Shown here: positions 1 to 6,376 of the stretch, one piece after another
Layout of the letters: the number at the start of each line of letters is the position of its first letter
Position numbering within the stretch: the stretch's first letter is position 1
Source: Rivularia sp. T60_A2020_040
Lineage (GTDB): Bacteria > Cyanobacteriota > Cyanobacteriia > Cyanobacteriales > Nostocaceae
Assembly (NCBI GenBank): GCA_015272215.1
Contig: JACYMD010000121.1
Coordinates: 1-54,244, forward strand
Direction: 5' to 3'
Length of the DNA stretch: 54,244 bases
Program-made: the position numbers and the translations under genes
The notes under the pieces: generated by a model
Seen by the model: the letters and a program-made list of their open reading frames with translations, nothing else
The model's database searches: none
Told to the model about the DNA's origin: nothing

Positions 1-36
1 TCGGAGTCCCAATTTAGTTGACCTTTCAGGTCGCAC
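1..36 (-). mobile_element. 5' end of a second, nested group II intron (partial)
   Basis: At position 36, reading the minus strand, the maturase reading frame breaks and the next bases are GTGCGACCTGAAAGGTC (36-20). GTGCG is the usual 5' end of group II introns, and GACC/GGTC closes a small stem, as expected at the start of domain I. The break falls after the first base of a lysine codon in the conserved NKGK stretch of the maturase N-terminus, and the frame stops a few codons later at 28-26. I infer a second group II intron inserted in the same orientation. Only 36 bases are in the window, so its ribozyme and any encoded protein are not visible. Confidence 0.7.
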
Positions 37-244
37 TTCCCTTGTTTTCTTGAGTGACACGACGGACCGCTAATAATCTTGCTGTCCTAGAACTTATCAA
101 AAGTTTTTGGAGCCTGCGAACTAACTTGACATTGCCACGATTAGACGCTTGGAAAATCCGCTTTTGTAACTTATGAACGCTACGTTCTAACTTGCGCCAG
201 TTAATATCGTTCCATCCATACATCGGTTCTAATACCGTGTTCAT
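26..244 (-). CDS. Group II intron maturase/reverse transcriptase, N-terminal piece, interrupted
   Basis: The 72-residue frame is the N-terminal domain of group II intron reverse transcriptases. It has the WNDINWRKLE start, the KLQKRIFQA helix, and the RLQKLLISS and ARLLAVRRVTQ(E)N blocks that precede RT motif 0. An intact protein would be about 500-600 residues and would carry on as NKGKxTAGVDG. Here the frame changes to noncoding at position 36, inside that motif, and the last few residues before the stop are intron-derived. The start ATG at 244 lies well downstream of domain I, as expected for an ORF in domain IV. The protein can be made only if the nested intron is spliced out. Family assignment is firm; functionality is unknown. 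Confidence 0.85.
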   Translation of the reverse strand: MNTVLEPMYGWNDINWRKLERSVHKLQKRIFQASNRGNVKLVRRLQKLLISSRTARLLAVRRVTQENKGSAT

Positions 245-909
245 AGCATATATATTACTACTTGTAGCTTTTCCTTCCGTAATACCGTGTGTACGTCAGC
301 GTATCCCTTCCATTACAGAAAGGCGTTAGCTTCTTACACAATCTTTCCCATCAAGTACCTACATAAAGTAGACTATTTCGTCTTAGCTGACTACTCAGAG
401 TATTCGACCTCTCCAAGAGTATTTGATGGGTTACTTCGTTCCACATAACTATTGATTGTGACTTTAGGATGACACCTCTTCACCGGGTACTAGATAACGC
501 TGGAGATGTCGAGAAGAATCCTCATCTCATCTTTTCCATACCATTGCCCTTTTGGGTCTACCAGCGCATATAGCCTTATTCCGCTGGATCGCCTTTACGA
601 TGATTCGGTCAGTGTCTTAGCATATCGTTATCCATAGTCACTTACTCACGGGATACCAATTTTAGGCTATCAGTATCTATCCGCTTTTATCCCTGCTTTA
701 CGGATTGATGGCTAGTCTCTACCGTAAGGGATAGGTTTTCACTCCTGCGTCTGGAGGATAGGACTTGTGGGTTCTAGGTTACTGCCACTCACCTATATAG
801 TTATATAGTTATCATCTGCTGGGGATTAAAGTGCGAACTCAATCCAGTTGGATTACCCAAGCAAACGCCGCTCATCCCCCTTAAAAGGTTTCGAGCGAAC
901 GAATCGCAC
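37..909 (-). mobile_element. Group II intron interrupting nupC (5' part: domain I and start of maturase ORF)
   Basis: The intron begins with GTGCGA at 909-904, directly after the nupC codons for NEFIAYE. About 660 nt of structured noncoding sequence (domain I to IV) precede a maturase reading frame that starts at 244. Exon-binding sites can be recognised. The exon bases ATCGCCT (minus strand, just upstream of ATGAAGA at the junction) are matched by AGGCGAT at 594-588 (EBS2, seven pairs). TGAAGA at 915-910 is matched over five bases by TCTTC at 517-513 (EBS1). The EBS2-EBS1 order and spacing fit domain I. The 3' half lies outside the window and is itself split by another intron at 36. Confidence 0.85.
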
Positions 910-1889
910 TCTTCATAGGCGATAAATTCGTTTAAAATCGTCTTTTTACCCAGCAATATCCCCACTTGTCCGCAATCTGCCCAGGGTACACCCATCAACC
1001 AAGCTAGGGGAGCGAGTAGGTAAGAAAATATCCACTCTAATGATAGTTGTGGTAAACCAGTTTGCGAACCGATATAACCCAAAATACCGTTTACTAAGGC
1101 TAATAATCCCAAAAACGCAATCAACATTGCAGCGACATTTAAAGCTAATTTCATCCCTTCACTAGCACCAGTTGCAGCGGCATCAATTACGTTGGAGTAA
1201 CAGCTTTCTACCTGGATTGTAACTTTACCTGCGGTGGGAGAATCTTCGGTTTCGGGATAAAGTAATTTAGAAACAGCTAACGCAGCGGGTGCAGACATTA
1301 CCGAAGCCGCAATTAAATGTTCTGCTGACACCCCAAAGGAAATATAAGCAGCCATCACCCCACCTGCAATGGTAGCAAATCCTCCCGTCATAATTGCGTG
1401 TAATTCGGAACGAGTCATAGTTGCTACATAGGGTTTGATTAACAAAGGTGCTTCACTTTGTCCGACAAAGATATTTGCAGCGGCACTCAAGGATTCTGAA
1501 CCCGATGTTTTCATGGTTTTCATCATCACTGCTGCGACAATTTGCACTACTTTTTGCAAAATACCGTAGTGGTACAAAATGGTGATAAAAGAAGAGAAAA
1601 AGATGATAGTTGGTAGTACTTTGAAAGCAATGTAGTGTTCTTCAAAGTTGTCACCAAAAACGAATCTTGCTCCGGCATCGGAATAGTTGAGAAATTCACT
1701 AACTATATCTCCGAGAAATTTGAATACCACAAAACCAGGTTTTGTTCTGAGAATTAATACCCCGAAAATCAACTGTAAAGCAATTCCCCACAGTACCGGA
1801 ATCCACCGGATAGCGCGACGATTGACAGACAAACCATAAGAAATCCCCACAAATGCAAAAATTCCCAGCAACGATATCAAACGTTCCAT
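910..1889 (-). CDS. nupC: NupC-type concentrative nucleoside transporter, 5' exon
   Basis: This is a cation-coupled nucleoside importer of the CNT family in the inner membrane. The N-terminal hydrophobic helices, IIFFSSFITILYHYG, the NIFVGQSEAPLLIKPY motif and GGFATIAGGVMAAY are family hallmarks for nucleoside and cation binding. The coding sequence ends at LGKKTILNEFIAYE, where CNT proteins normally continue for 60-80 more residues (two further helices). The group II intron starts exactly here, so this is the 5' exon and the 3' exon should lie beyond the left edge. I take the ATG at 1889; the frame can be extended only to a TTG at 1895. The divergent purine- or pyrimidine-type hydrolases nearby fit nucleoside salvage or catabolism. 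Confidence 0.88.
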
Positions 1890-2084
1890 AATCAATTATC
1901 AGTTAAGTAAGTAGGCACCACTAAAGTCAAAGTTCGATAGTTATAAATACAAAACTTACGTATGTGAAGCCAGAAACCTGGTTTATGTAACGTAAGTTCT
2001 ACTCCTATTCCGCTAAACAGATTACCTTTCACCCTCCGGGTGCGGTTCATCTCTTTTTACCTCTTTCCTCTGCGCTCTCTGCGC

Positions 2085-2125
2085 GCCACTTGCTACAAGT
2101 CGGGGAACCCGCCCAACGCAGTGGC
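2085..2125. repeat. GC-rich hairpin repeat
   Basis: GCCACT (2085-2090) and AGTGGC (2120-2125) are inverted and enclose CAAGTCGGGGAACCCGCCC, which is much more GC-rich than its surroundings. It has the look of a dispersed intergenic palindrome of Nostoc-type genomes. The copy number in this genome cannot be judged from the window. Confidence 0.5.
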
Positions 2126-2198
2126 TTGTCTAGTAAGGTTTTTTTATCGGTAATCTTCTGCCGGGAAGGGAGTAATAAAAATATTTTTTTCTACTATC

Positions 2199-2237
2199 AT
2201 ATGTCCTAAATATAATGCTGTAACATTTAGGACATAT
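2199..2237. repeat. Perfect 13-bp inverted repeat
   Basis: ATATGTCCTAAAT (2199-2211) is repeated inverted at 2225-2237 around a 13-nt loop. There is no clear T-run for a terminator. It sits just downstream of the IS630 transposase remnant and could be an insertion-sequence or MITE end, or a regulator site. Confidence 0.5.
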
Positions 2238-2269
2238 AATGTGTTTGATTCAAGTAAGCCAGAATTGAA

Positions 2270-2446
2270 TCAAAATACTGTTTTACGGCTTACTCCTAAA
2301 ATCTTTGTTATGTCTTTCATCGGATAGCCTTCATAACTCAACAAAAGGCAGTGAGCGCGTTGTCTAACTTGAGTATGCTTACTATTAAGATAAATTCTTG
2401 TGAGTAAGCTTCGAGTTTCCGGACTTAACCCTTAAATATATCGCAT
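2270..2446 (-). pseudogene. IS630-family transposase, N-terminal HTH remnant
   Basis: Minus-strand translation from 2428 reads LSPETRSLLTRIYLNSKH and goes on with TQVRQRAHCLLLSYEGYP and MKDITKILGVSRKT before a stop at 2272-2270. This is the N-terminal helix-turn-helix of IS630/Tc1-type transposases, where RxRAxxxLLsxxGyxxxxIaxiLgvsrkTV is conserved. A possible ATG at 2446 is in frame but followed by a stop at 2434-2432. The DDE catalytic domain is absent. It is a decayed insertion-sequence relic. Confidence 0.75.
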
Positions 2447-2571
2447 TTTTCTGTTGTGTAGATTCACCTCTAAAATCTATATACTTTATTTTAGGTAAAT
2501 GTGTAAATAATTTTGTTGAATTACTTATCTTTCAAAAATGGCATACTTGCCGCAATCAACTGCTAAGTAAT

Positions 2572-3969
2572 TTACAATTCCATCACTTTCCGATAATGCG
2601 TTTCTATCTCTTTGACAGTTTTTGATTTACGCTTGGTTTGCCATTGACTATGTTTAAATAATTCTTGTCGCAAGCTATCAACGTCGATATTTTCAACTTT
2701 ACCATCAGCTACTATTTGCTTTCCATTTACCCAAACACTATCGACTACATTTGTAGGTCTTCCTAATACTAATAAACCAACTGGATCGGTACGCGGCAAT
2801 AATGATAAACTGGTTAAATCGTACATAACTAAATCAGCTTTTTTCCCTACAGTCAAAGAACCAATCTCTTCTCCTAAATTAAGTCCTTTTGCACCACCTA
2901 AAGATGCCATTTCAATTGATTCTCTGGGTGTAATCCAATGTTGATAATCTAAATCCGTAACATTATGTAAAATCGAACCAATTTTAATCGCTTCTAATAA
3001 ATCTTGAGAATCATTACTTGATGCACCATCGCAACCAAAAGATACATTTACCCCAGCTTGACGATATTTTAAAATCGGTGCAATTCCACTTCCCAAACGT
3101 AAATTACTCAAGGGATTATGAACTACTGTAGATTGAGTTTGTGCCAAAATATTAATATCTTGATCGGTTAAATGAACACAATGAGCTAAAGAAGTGCGAT
3201 GATTTAAATAACCGATTTCATGTAAATGTTCAACAGCCGTACAACCGTATTTTTCTTTCGCTAACTTTTCCTGAGCTTTGGTTTCCAATAAATGGGAATG
3301 ACGACAAAGATTGTATTTATCACTTAACTCAATACATCCTTTAAATAAAGCATCGCTGCAAAGTTGAATTCCTGTCGGCGCTAACGCTATATAAACCCCT
3401 TCATCCGGTTGATGAAATTGATTTATTGCTGATTCCATGATTTCCAATGTCGCTTGAGTCGAACGGAAATAATCCTCATGAATTACATCCGATTCACCCG
3501 AAGGCATCCCAGCAGTAAGTGATTCATCTTGAATTAAAGGTGCTACAATTGCTCGAATTCCAACTTTTCGGTAAGCTTCAACTGCAACAGTAATGGTTTC
3601 AAGCTCCTTACCAGGAATCAAAACTAAATGATCAACTACACTCGTACCGCCCGATAATAAAGTTTCTACCGCAGTCCCCAAAGCGCTAAGATAAACTTGT
3701 TCTGTATCGAGGGGTGCAAAATCATAAAGTTCTGCCAACCATAATTCTAAAGGATAAATCGACATTATTCCCCGCTGCCACATTTCCGAAGAATGAGTGT
3801 GAGCGTTGACAAATCCCGGTAACAGTAACTTATTTTTACCATCAATAGCTGCGCCGATTACATCTAAATTAGAAGAAATAGCTGCTATTTTTCCATCCTT
3901 AATTTGTACATCAACCGTAGCGTAATCACCTTCAATTGGAATTAAAACATTTTGAATTGTAAAGTTCAC
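2572..3969 (-). CDS. Metal-dependent amidohydrolase (TrzA/SsnA/guanine-deaminase-like)
   Basis: The product is a cytosolic hydrolase or deaminase of the amidohydrolase superfamily, 465 residues, a normal length. Seen: a small beta-sandwich start, PGFVNAHTHSSEMWQRG with the metal ligands H57 and H59, later histidines in CRHSHLLETK and LAHCVHL, and the catalytic aspartate in FGCDGASSND. The C-terminal GSLTVGKKADLVMYDL strand returns to the sandwich. The subgroup acts on heterocyclic amines (guanine, S-adenosylhomocysteine, chlorotriazine relatives); the exact substrate cannot be read from the sequence. The start is GTG at 3969, with AAGGA about ten bases upstream. It is divergent from the cysteine hydrolase and next to nupC, so nucleobase breakdown is the likeliest role. 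Confidence 0.88.
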   Translation of the reverse strand: MNFTIQNVLIPIEGDYATVDVQIKDGKIAAISSNLDVIGAAIDGKNKLLLPGFVNAHTHSSEMWQRGIMSIYPLELWLAELYDFAPLDTEQVYLSALGTAVETLLSGGTSVVDHLVLIPGKELETITVAVEAYRKVGIRAIVAPLIQDESLTAGMPSGESDVIHEDYFRSTQATLEIMESAINQFHQPDEGVYIALAPTGIQLCSDALFKGCIELSDKYNLCRHSHLLETKAQEKLAKEKYGCTAVEHLHEIGYLNHRTSLAHCVHLTDQDINILAQTQSTVVHNPLSNLRLGSGIAPILKYRQAGVNVSFGCDGASSNDSQDLLEAIKIGSILHNVTDLDYQHWITPRESIEMASLGGAKGLNLGEEIGSLTVGKKADLVMYDLTSLSLLPRTDPVGLLVLGRPTNVVDSVWVNGKQIVADGKVENIDVDSLRQELFKHSQWQTKRKSKTVKEIETHYRKVMEL

Positions 3970-3988
3970 GGTTTTATCCTTAATAATA

Positions 3989-4059
3989 AAAGGTTAAAGG
4001 TTAAAGGTTGGAAATCAACTGTCAACTGTCCACTATCAACTGTCAACTGTCAACTATCA
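3989..4059. repeat. Heptamer repeats (AAAGGTT and CAACTGT types) in divergent promoter region
   Basis: Tandem AGGTTAA units at 3989-4010 are followed by alternating CAACTGT, CCACTAT and CAACTAT units up to the ATG at 4060. This is a short tandemly repeated repetitive (STRR) block typical of filamentous cyanobacteria. It fills the gap between two divergent genes, leaving little room for ordinary promoters. Confidence 0.85.
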
Positions 4060-4860
4060 ATGATAAAACCTTTACGAACCCTGGGAGTTGCACCGAATGC
4101 TTGGATGGTAAATGATACTATCGCAGACATTACTCGTCCTCCCGTTGAGCCACAACACGTTATTGTAGCTACAGAAACCAAAAATGTGCGCTTCGATTTA
4201 GCAAAATCCGCTATTATCGTGATCGATATGCAAAACGATTTTTGTCATCCCGACGGTTGGTTAGCGCATATCGGAGTTGATATAACACCGGCACGTCAAC
4301 CAATTCAACCTTTACAACATTTGCTGACTGTATTGCGATCGCAAAATGTACCTGTAATATGGCTCAATTGGGGCAATCGTCCCGATTTACTAAATATTAG
4401 TGCAGGTTTACGTCACGTTTACAATCCTACTGGTGAAGGTGTCGGTTTGGGAGATGCTTTACCTGCTCAAAATGCCAAAGTTTTGACAAAAAATAGTTGG
4501 TCAGCAGCAGTTGTAGATGAATTAGAACAACTCTCTCAAGATATTTACATAGATAAATTTAGAATGAGTGGGTTTTGGGACACTTCATTAGACAGCATTT
4601 TAAGGAATTTAGGTAAAACAACATTATTTTTTGCCGGTGTAAATGCTGACCAATGCGTTCTCTGTACCTTACAAGATGCTAATTTTTTAGGATACGACTG
4701 TATTTTTATCAAAGACTGTACCGCTACAACTTCCCCCGAATATTGCTGGTTAGCAACCCTTTATAACGTGAAACAATTGTTTGGTTTTGTTACAAGTTCA
4801 CAAGCAATTGTTGAGGGAATCGAGGGGATGGGGGGACAACGTGATGGGGAATCAAGGTGA
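4060..4860 (+). CDS. Isochorismatase-family cysteine hydrolase (RutB/biuret-hydrolase-like)
   Basis: The product is a cysteine hydrolase of the isochorismatase-like fold, probably cleaving an amide or ureide. The catalytic aspartate is in IIVIDMQNDF, the cysteine in GVNADQCVLCTLQDA, and a lysine in AKVLTKNSWSA completes the likely triad. I chose the ATG at 4060 (MIKPLRTLGV, 266 residues). The frame is open upstream only because it reads through heptamer repeats. The last 14 residues are also low-complexity, encoded by GATGGGG-type repeats. RutB and biuret or ureidoacrylate hydrolases are the nearest functional guesses. Its divergent amidohydrolase neighbour and the following cupin support a catabolic cluster. 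No substrate is proven. Confidence 0.85.
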   Translation: MIKPLRTLGVAPNAWMVNDTIADITRPPVEPQHVIVATETKNVRFDLAKSAIIVIDMQNDFCHPDGWLAHIGVDITPARQPIQPLQHLLTVLRSQNVPVIWLNWGNRPDLLNISAGLRHVYNPTGEGVGLGDALPAQNAKVLTKNSWSAAVVDELEQLSQDIYIDKFRMSGFWDTSLDSILRNLGKTTLFFAGVNADQCVLCTLQDANFLGYDCIFIKDCTATTSPEYCWLATLYNVKQLFGFVTSSQAIVEGIEGMGGQRDGESR

Positions 4861-4921
4861 TGGGGGGGAATGAATAACCACCATCAACTAAGCTATCGCG
4901 CATTTAATTTATATTTTTCTA

Positions 4922-4939
4922 GCGGGCTTTCTGGCCCGC
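4922..4939. repeat. GCGGGC/GCCCGC hairpin, dispersed repeat
   Basis: GCGGGC (4922-4927) and GCCCGC (4934-4939) form a short stem. The flanks (TCTAG before and ACTACAA after) recur in inverted orientation near 19786-19815. It could act as a transcription stop after the cysteine hydrolase, but there is no T-run. Confidence 0.5.
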
Positions 4940-4991
4940 ACTACAAGACTCTAATAAAATTTGAATATACAAATTAAGCGCTTTTTAGCTT

Positions 4992-5082
4992 ATCAACTAT
5001 CAACTGTCCACTGTCAACTGTCCACTGTCAACTGTCAACTATCAACTGTCAACTGTCCACTGTCAACTATCAACTATCCACT
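4992..5082. repeat. Heptamer STRR block (CAACTGT/CCACTGT/CAACTAT)
   Basis: About a dozen consecutive 7-bp units end eight bases before the cupin start codon, so the repeat occupies the place of its promoter and leader. Confidence 0.9.
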
Positions 5083-5090
5083 AACCAAAA

Positions 5091-5534
5091 ATGATTAACA
5101 GTTGCGTAATTCCGGTGATTAAGTCTCCATCTGATTATCAAGCTTATCGTATTAGCCCTAATGATTCTAACCGTTTGGCGATTGTTTTTGACCCGGCGAT
5201 CGCCAATTCGTCGTTAACTTGTTGTGTGGAGATTTTCGATGTGGGTGGGAAGACTCCCCCTAATCGTCATTTGTTTGCTTTGGAAATGTTTTTTATCCTC
5301 AAAGGGGAAGGTGAAGCAACTTGTGATGGTAAAACTGTAAAAATTAAAGCGGGAGATAGTTTACTGGTTCCTGCTACTGGTACTCATATTATCGAAAATA
5401 CAGGTTCGGGACGTTTATACACTTTAACTATTATGGTTCCCAATGAAGATTTTGCCGAATTAATTCGCAGCGGTATACCTGTAGAATTGGATGCCGAAGA
5501 TATGGCAGTTTTGGGTAGACATTCGACTGTTTGA
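5091..5534 (+). CDS. Cupin-domain protein
   Basis: A 147-residue single-domain cupin. The beta-barrel pattern is visible: GGKTPPNRHLFALEMFFILKG corresponds to cupin motif 1 (G-x5-H-x3-4-E), and AGDSLLVPATGTHIIENTG to motif 2. Histidine and glutamate suggest a metal site, but no enzyme activity can be assigned. It follows the cysteine hydrolase on the same strand, 230 bp downstream, separated by heptamer repeats. In catabolic clusters such cupins may be ureidoglycolate- or allantoin-type enzymes or small sensors; that is inference only. Confidence 0.8.
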   Translation: MINSCVIPVIKSPSDYQAYRISPNDSNRLAIVFDPAIANSSLTCCVEIFDVGGKTPPNRHLFALEMFFILKGEGEATCDGKTVKIKAGDSLLVPATGTHIIENTGSGRLYTLTIMVPNEDFAELIRSGIPVELDAEDMAVLGRHSTV

Positions 5535-5572
5535 CAAAAAAATAATTATTTATTTATTTCTGAGTCAAATTC

Positions 5573-5604
5573 TTGCTTACATATTCAGTCTATGACATAA
5601 TAGA
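5573..5604 (+). promoter_or_regulatory. Promoter and possible operator of the toxin-antitoxin pair
   Basis: TTGCTT (5573-5578) and CATAAT (5596-5601) are 17 bp apart, fitting a sigma-70-type promoter. The -10 element lies inside the inverted repeat TCTAT (5589-5593) / ATAGA (5600-5604), a plausible binding site for the ribbon-helix-helix antitoxin and so for autoregulation. Confidence 0.45.
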
Positions 5605-5627
5605 CATCATTTAAATCATCAAAACTG

Positions 5628-5912
5628 ATGACAAATATGGATAATCACACTATCCGCACCACATTGACTCTACCAGTAGAACTCCTAGAAGCAACTGACC
5701 GGGCGGTGAGTGAAGGAAAAGCAAAAAGCCGCAATCAGTTTGTCGCACGTGCTATTCGCAACGAACTAGCAACTCAAAAACGTGCAGAAATCGACGCAGA
5801 ATTTGCAAAAATGGCGAATGATACTGAATATCAATCAGAAGCAGAGAAAATAAACCAGGAATTTGCTCAATCCGATTGGGAAGCGTTGCAATTGGGTGAG
5901 TCTCAAAAATGA
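5628..5912 (+). CDS. Ribbon-helix-helix antitoxin (MazE/CopG-like)
   Basis: A 94-residue antitoxin. The N-terminus TIRTTLTLPVELLEATDRAV followed by KSRNQFVARAIRNEL is a ribbon-helix-helix DNA-binding fold. The charged C-terminal tail (roughly residues 55-94, with DTEYQSEAEKINQEF and SDWEAL) is the sort that wraps and blocks the toxin. It overlaps the toxin gene by four bases, so the two are translationally coupled. A second possible start, MDNH at 5637, would shorten it by three residues. The protein should neutralise the MazF-type RNase and repress the promoter just upstream. Confidence 0.85.
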   Translation: MTNMDNHTIRTTLTLPVELLEATDRAVSEGKAKSRNQFVARAIRNELATQKRAEIDAEFAKMANDTEYQSEAEKINQEFAQSDWEALQLGESQK

Positions 5913-6268
5913 GAAGAGGTGAAGTTTGGGATGCATCTCTCAATCCAACCGAAGGCTCGGAACAAGCAGGTATTCGACCTGTGATAATAGTTAGTCGTGA
6001 TGCCATAAATACAAGCAGTTCTGTTGTACTATCAGTCCCCTGTACTACTTATCGTATCCAAAAGCGTGTTTATCCGAGTCAGGTGTTAATAATTTCTCCA
6101 GATGGAGGTTTTGAACGAGATTCTGTTGCAATGGTAGAACAAGTTCGTGCTTTGGCTAAAACTCGATTTTTGCGCTTACGGGGAACTATCTCACCTACAT
6201 CTTTACAAAAATTAGAGCTAGCTATATTAATCACGTTTGATTTACCGGGACAGGTTGATGTTGAATGA
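5909..6268 (+). CDS. MazF/PemK-type endoribonuclease toxin
   Basis: The 119-residue product begins MRRGEVWDASLNPTEGSEQ, followed by GIRPVIIVS. This is the diagnostic N-terminal signature of MazF/PemK mRNA interferases, including the conserved arginine and the NPTEGSEQ loop. The later block RDSVAMVEQVRALAKTRF carries the usual second conserved segment. Length and fold fit an intact toxin. The start ATG overlaps the antitoxin stop. It probably cuts mRNA at short sequence motifs when the antitoxin is degraded; the cleavage specificity cannot be predicted. Confidence 0.9.
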   Translation: MRRGEVWDASLNPTEGSEQAGIRPVIIVSRDAINTSSSVVLSVPCTTYRIQKRVYPSQVLIISPDGGFERDSVAMVEQVRALAKTRFLRLRGTISPTSLQKLELAILITFDLPGQVDVE

Positions 6269-6376
6269 TAATTGCAAATTTGGTATCTCCAAGTCATTAA
6301 TAACTATTAAGAACCTCTGACTTGGGAAGAATACCCAAAAGCCTCGTTTCTCAACGAAAAACCAAGGTGTGCGGAT

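Larger units (their letters stand above)
1890..2571. other. 682-bp spacer with repeats and a transposase relic
   Basis: No intact gene lies here. It holds a purine/pyrimidine-rich stretch of the CTCTGCGCTCTCTGCG type (about 2065-2085), a hairpin repeat, a 13-bp inverted repeat and an IS630 transposase remnant, each listed separately. Confidence 0.6.

Noticed and set aside
3952-4059. N-terminal extension of the cysteine hydrolase
   Set aside because: The 36 extra residues are encoded by heptamer repeats and overlap the divergent gene start; the ATG at 4060 fits the family.
4992-5082. CRISPR or iteron origin from 7-bp repeats
   Set aside because: Heptamer arrays occur at many gene borders and match the STRR repeats of filamentous cyanobacteria; no replication gene is near.
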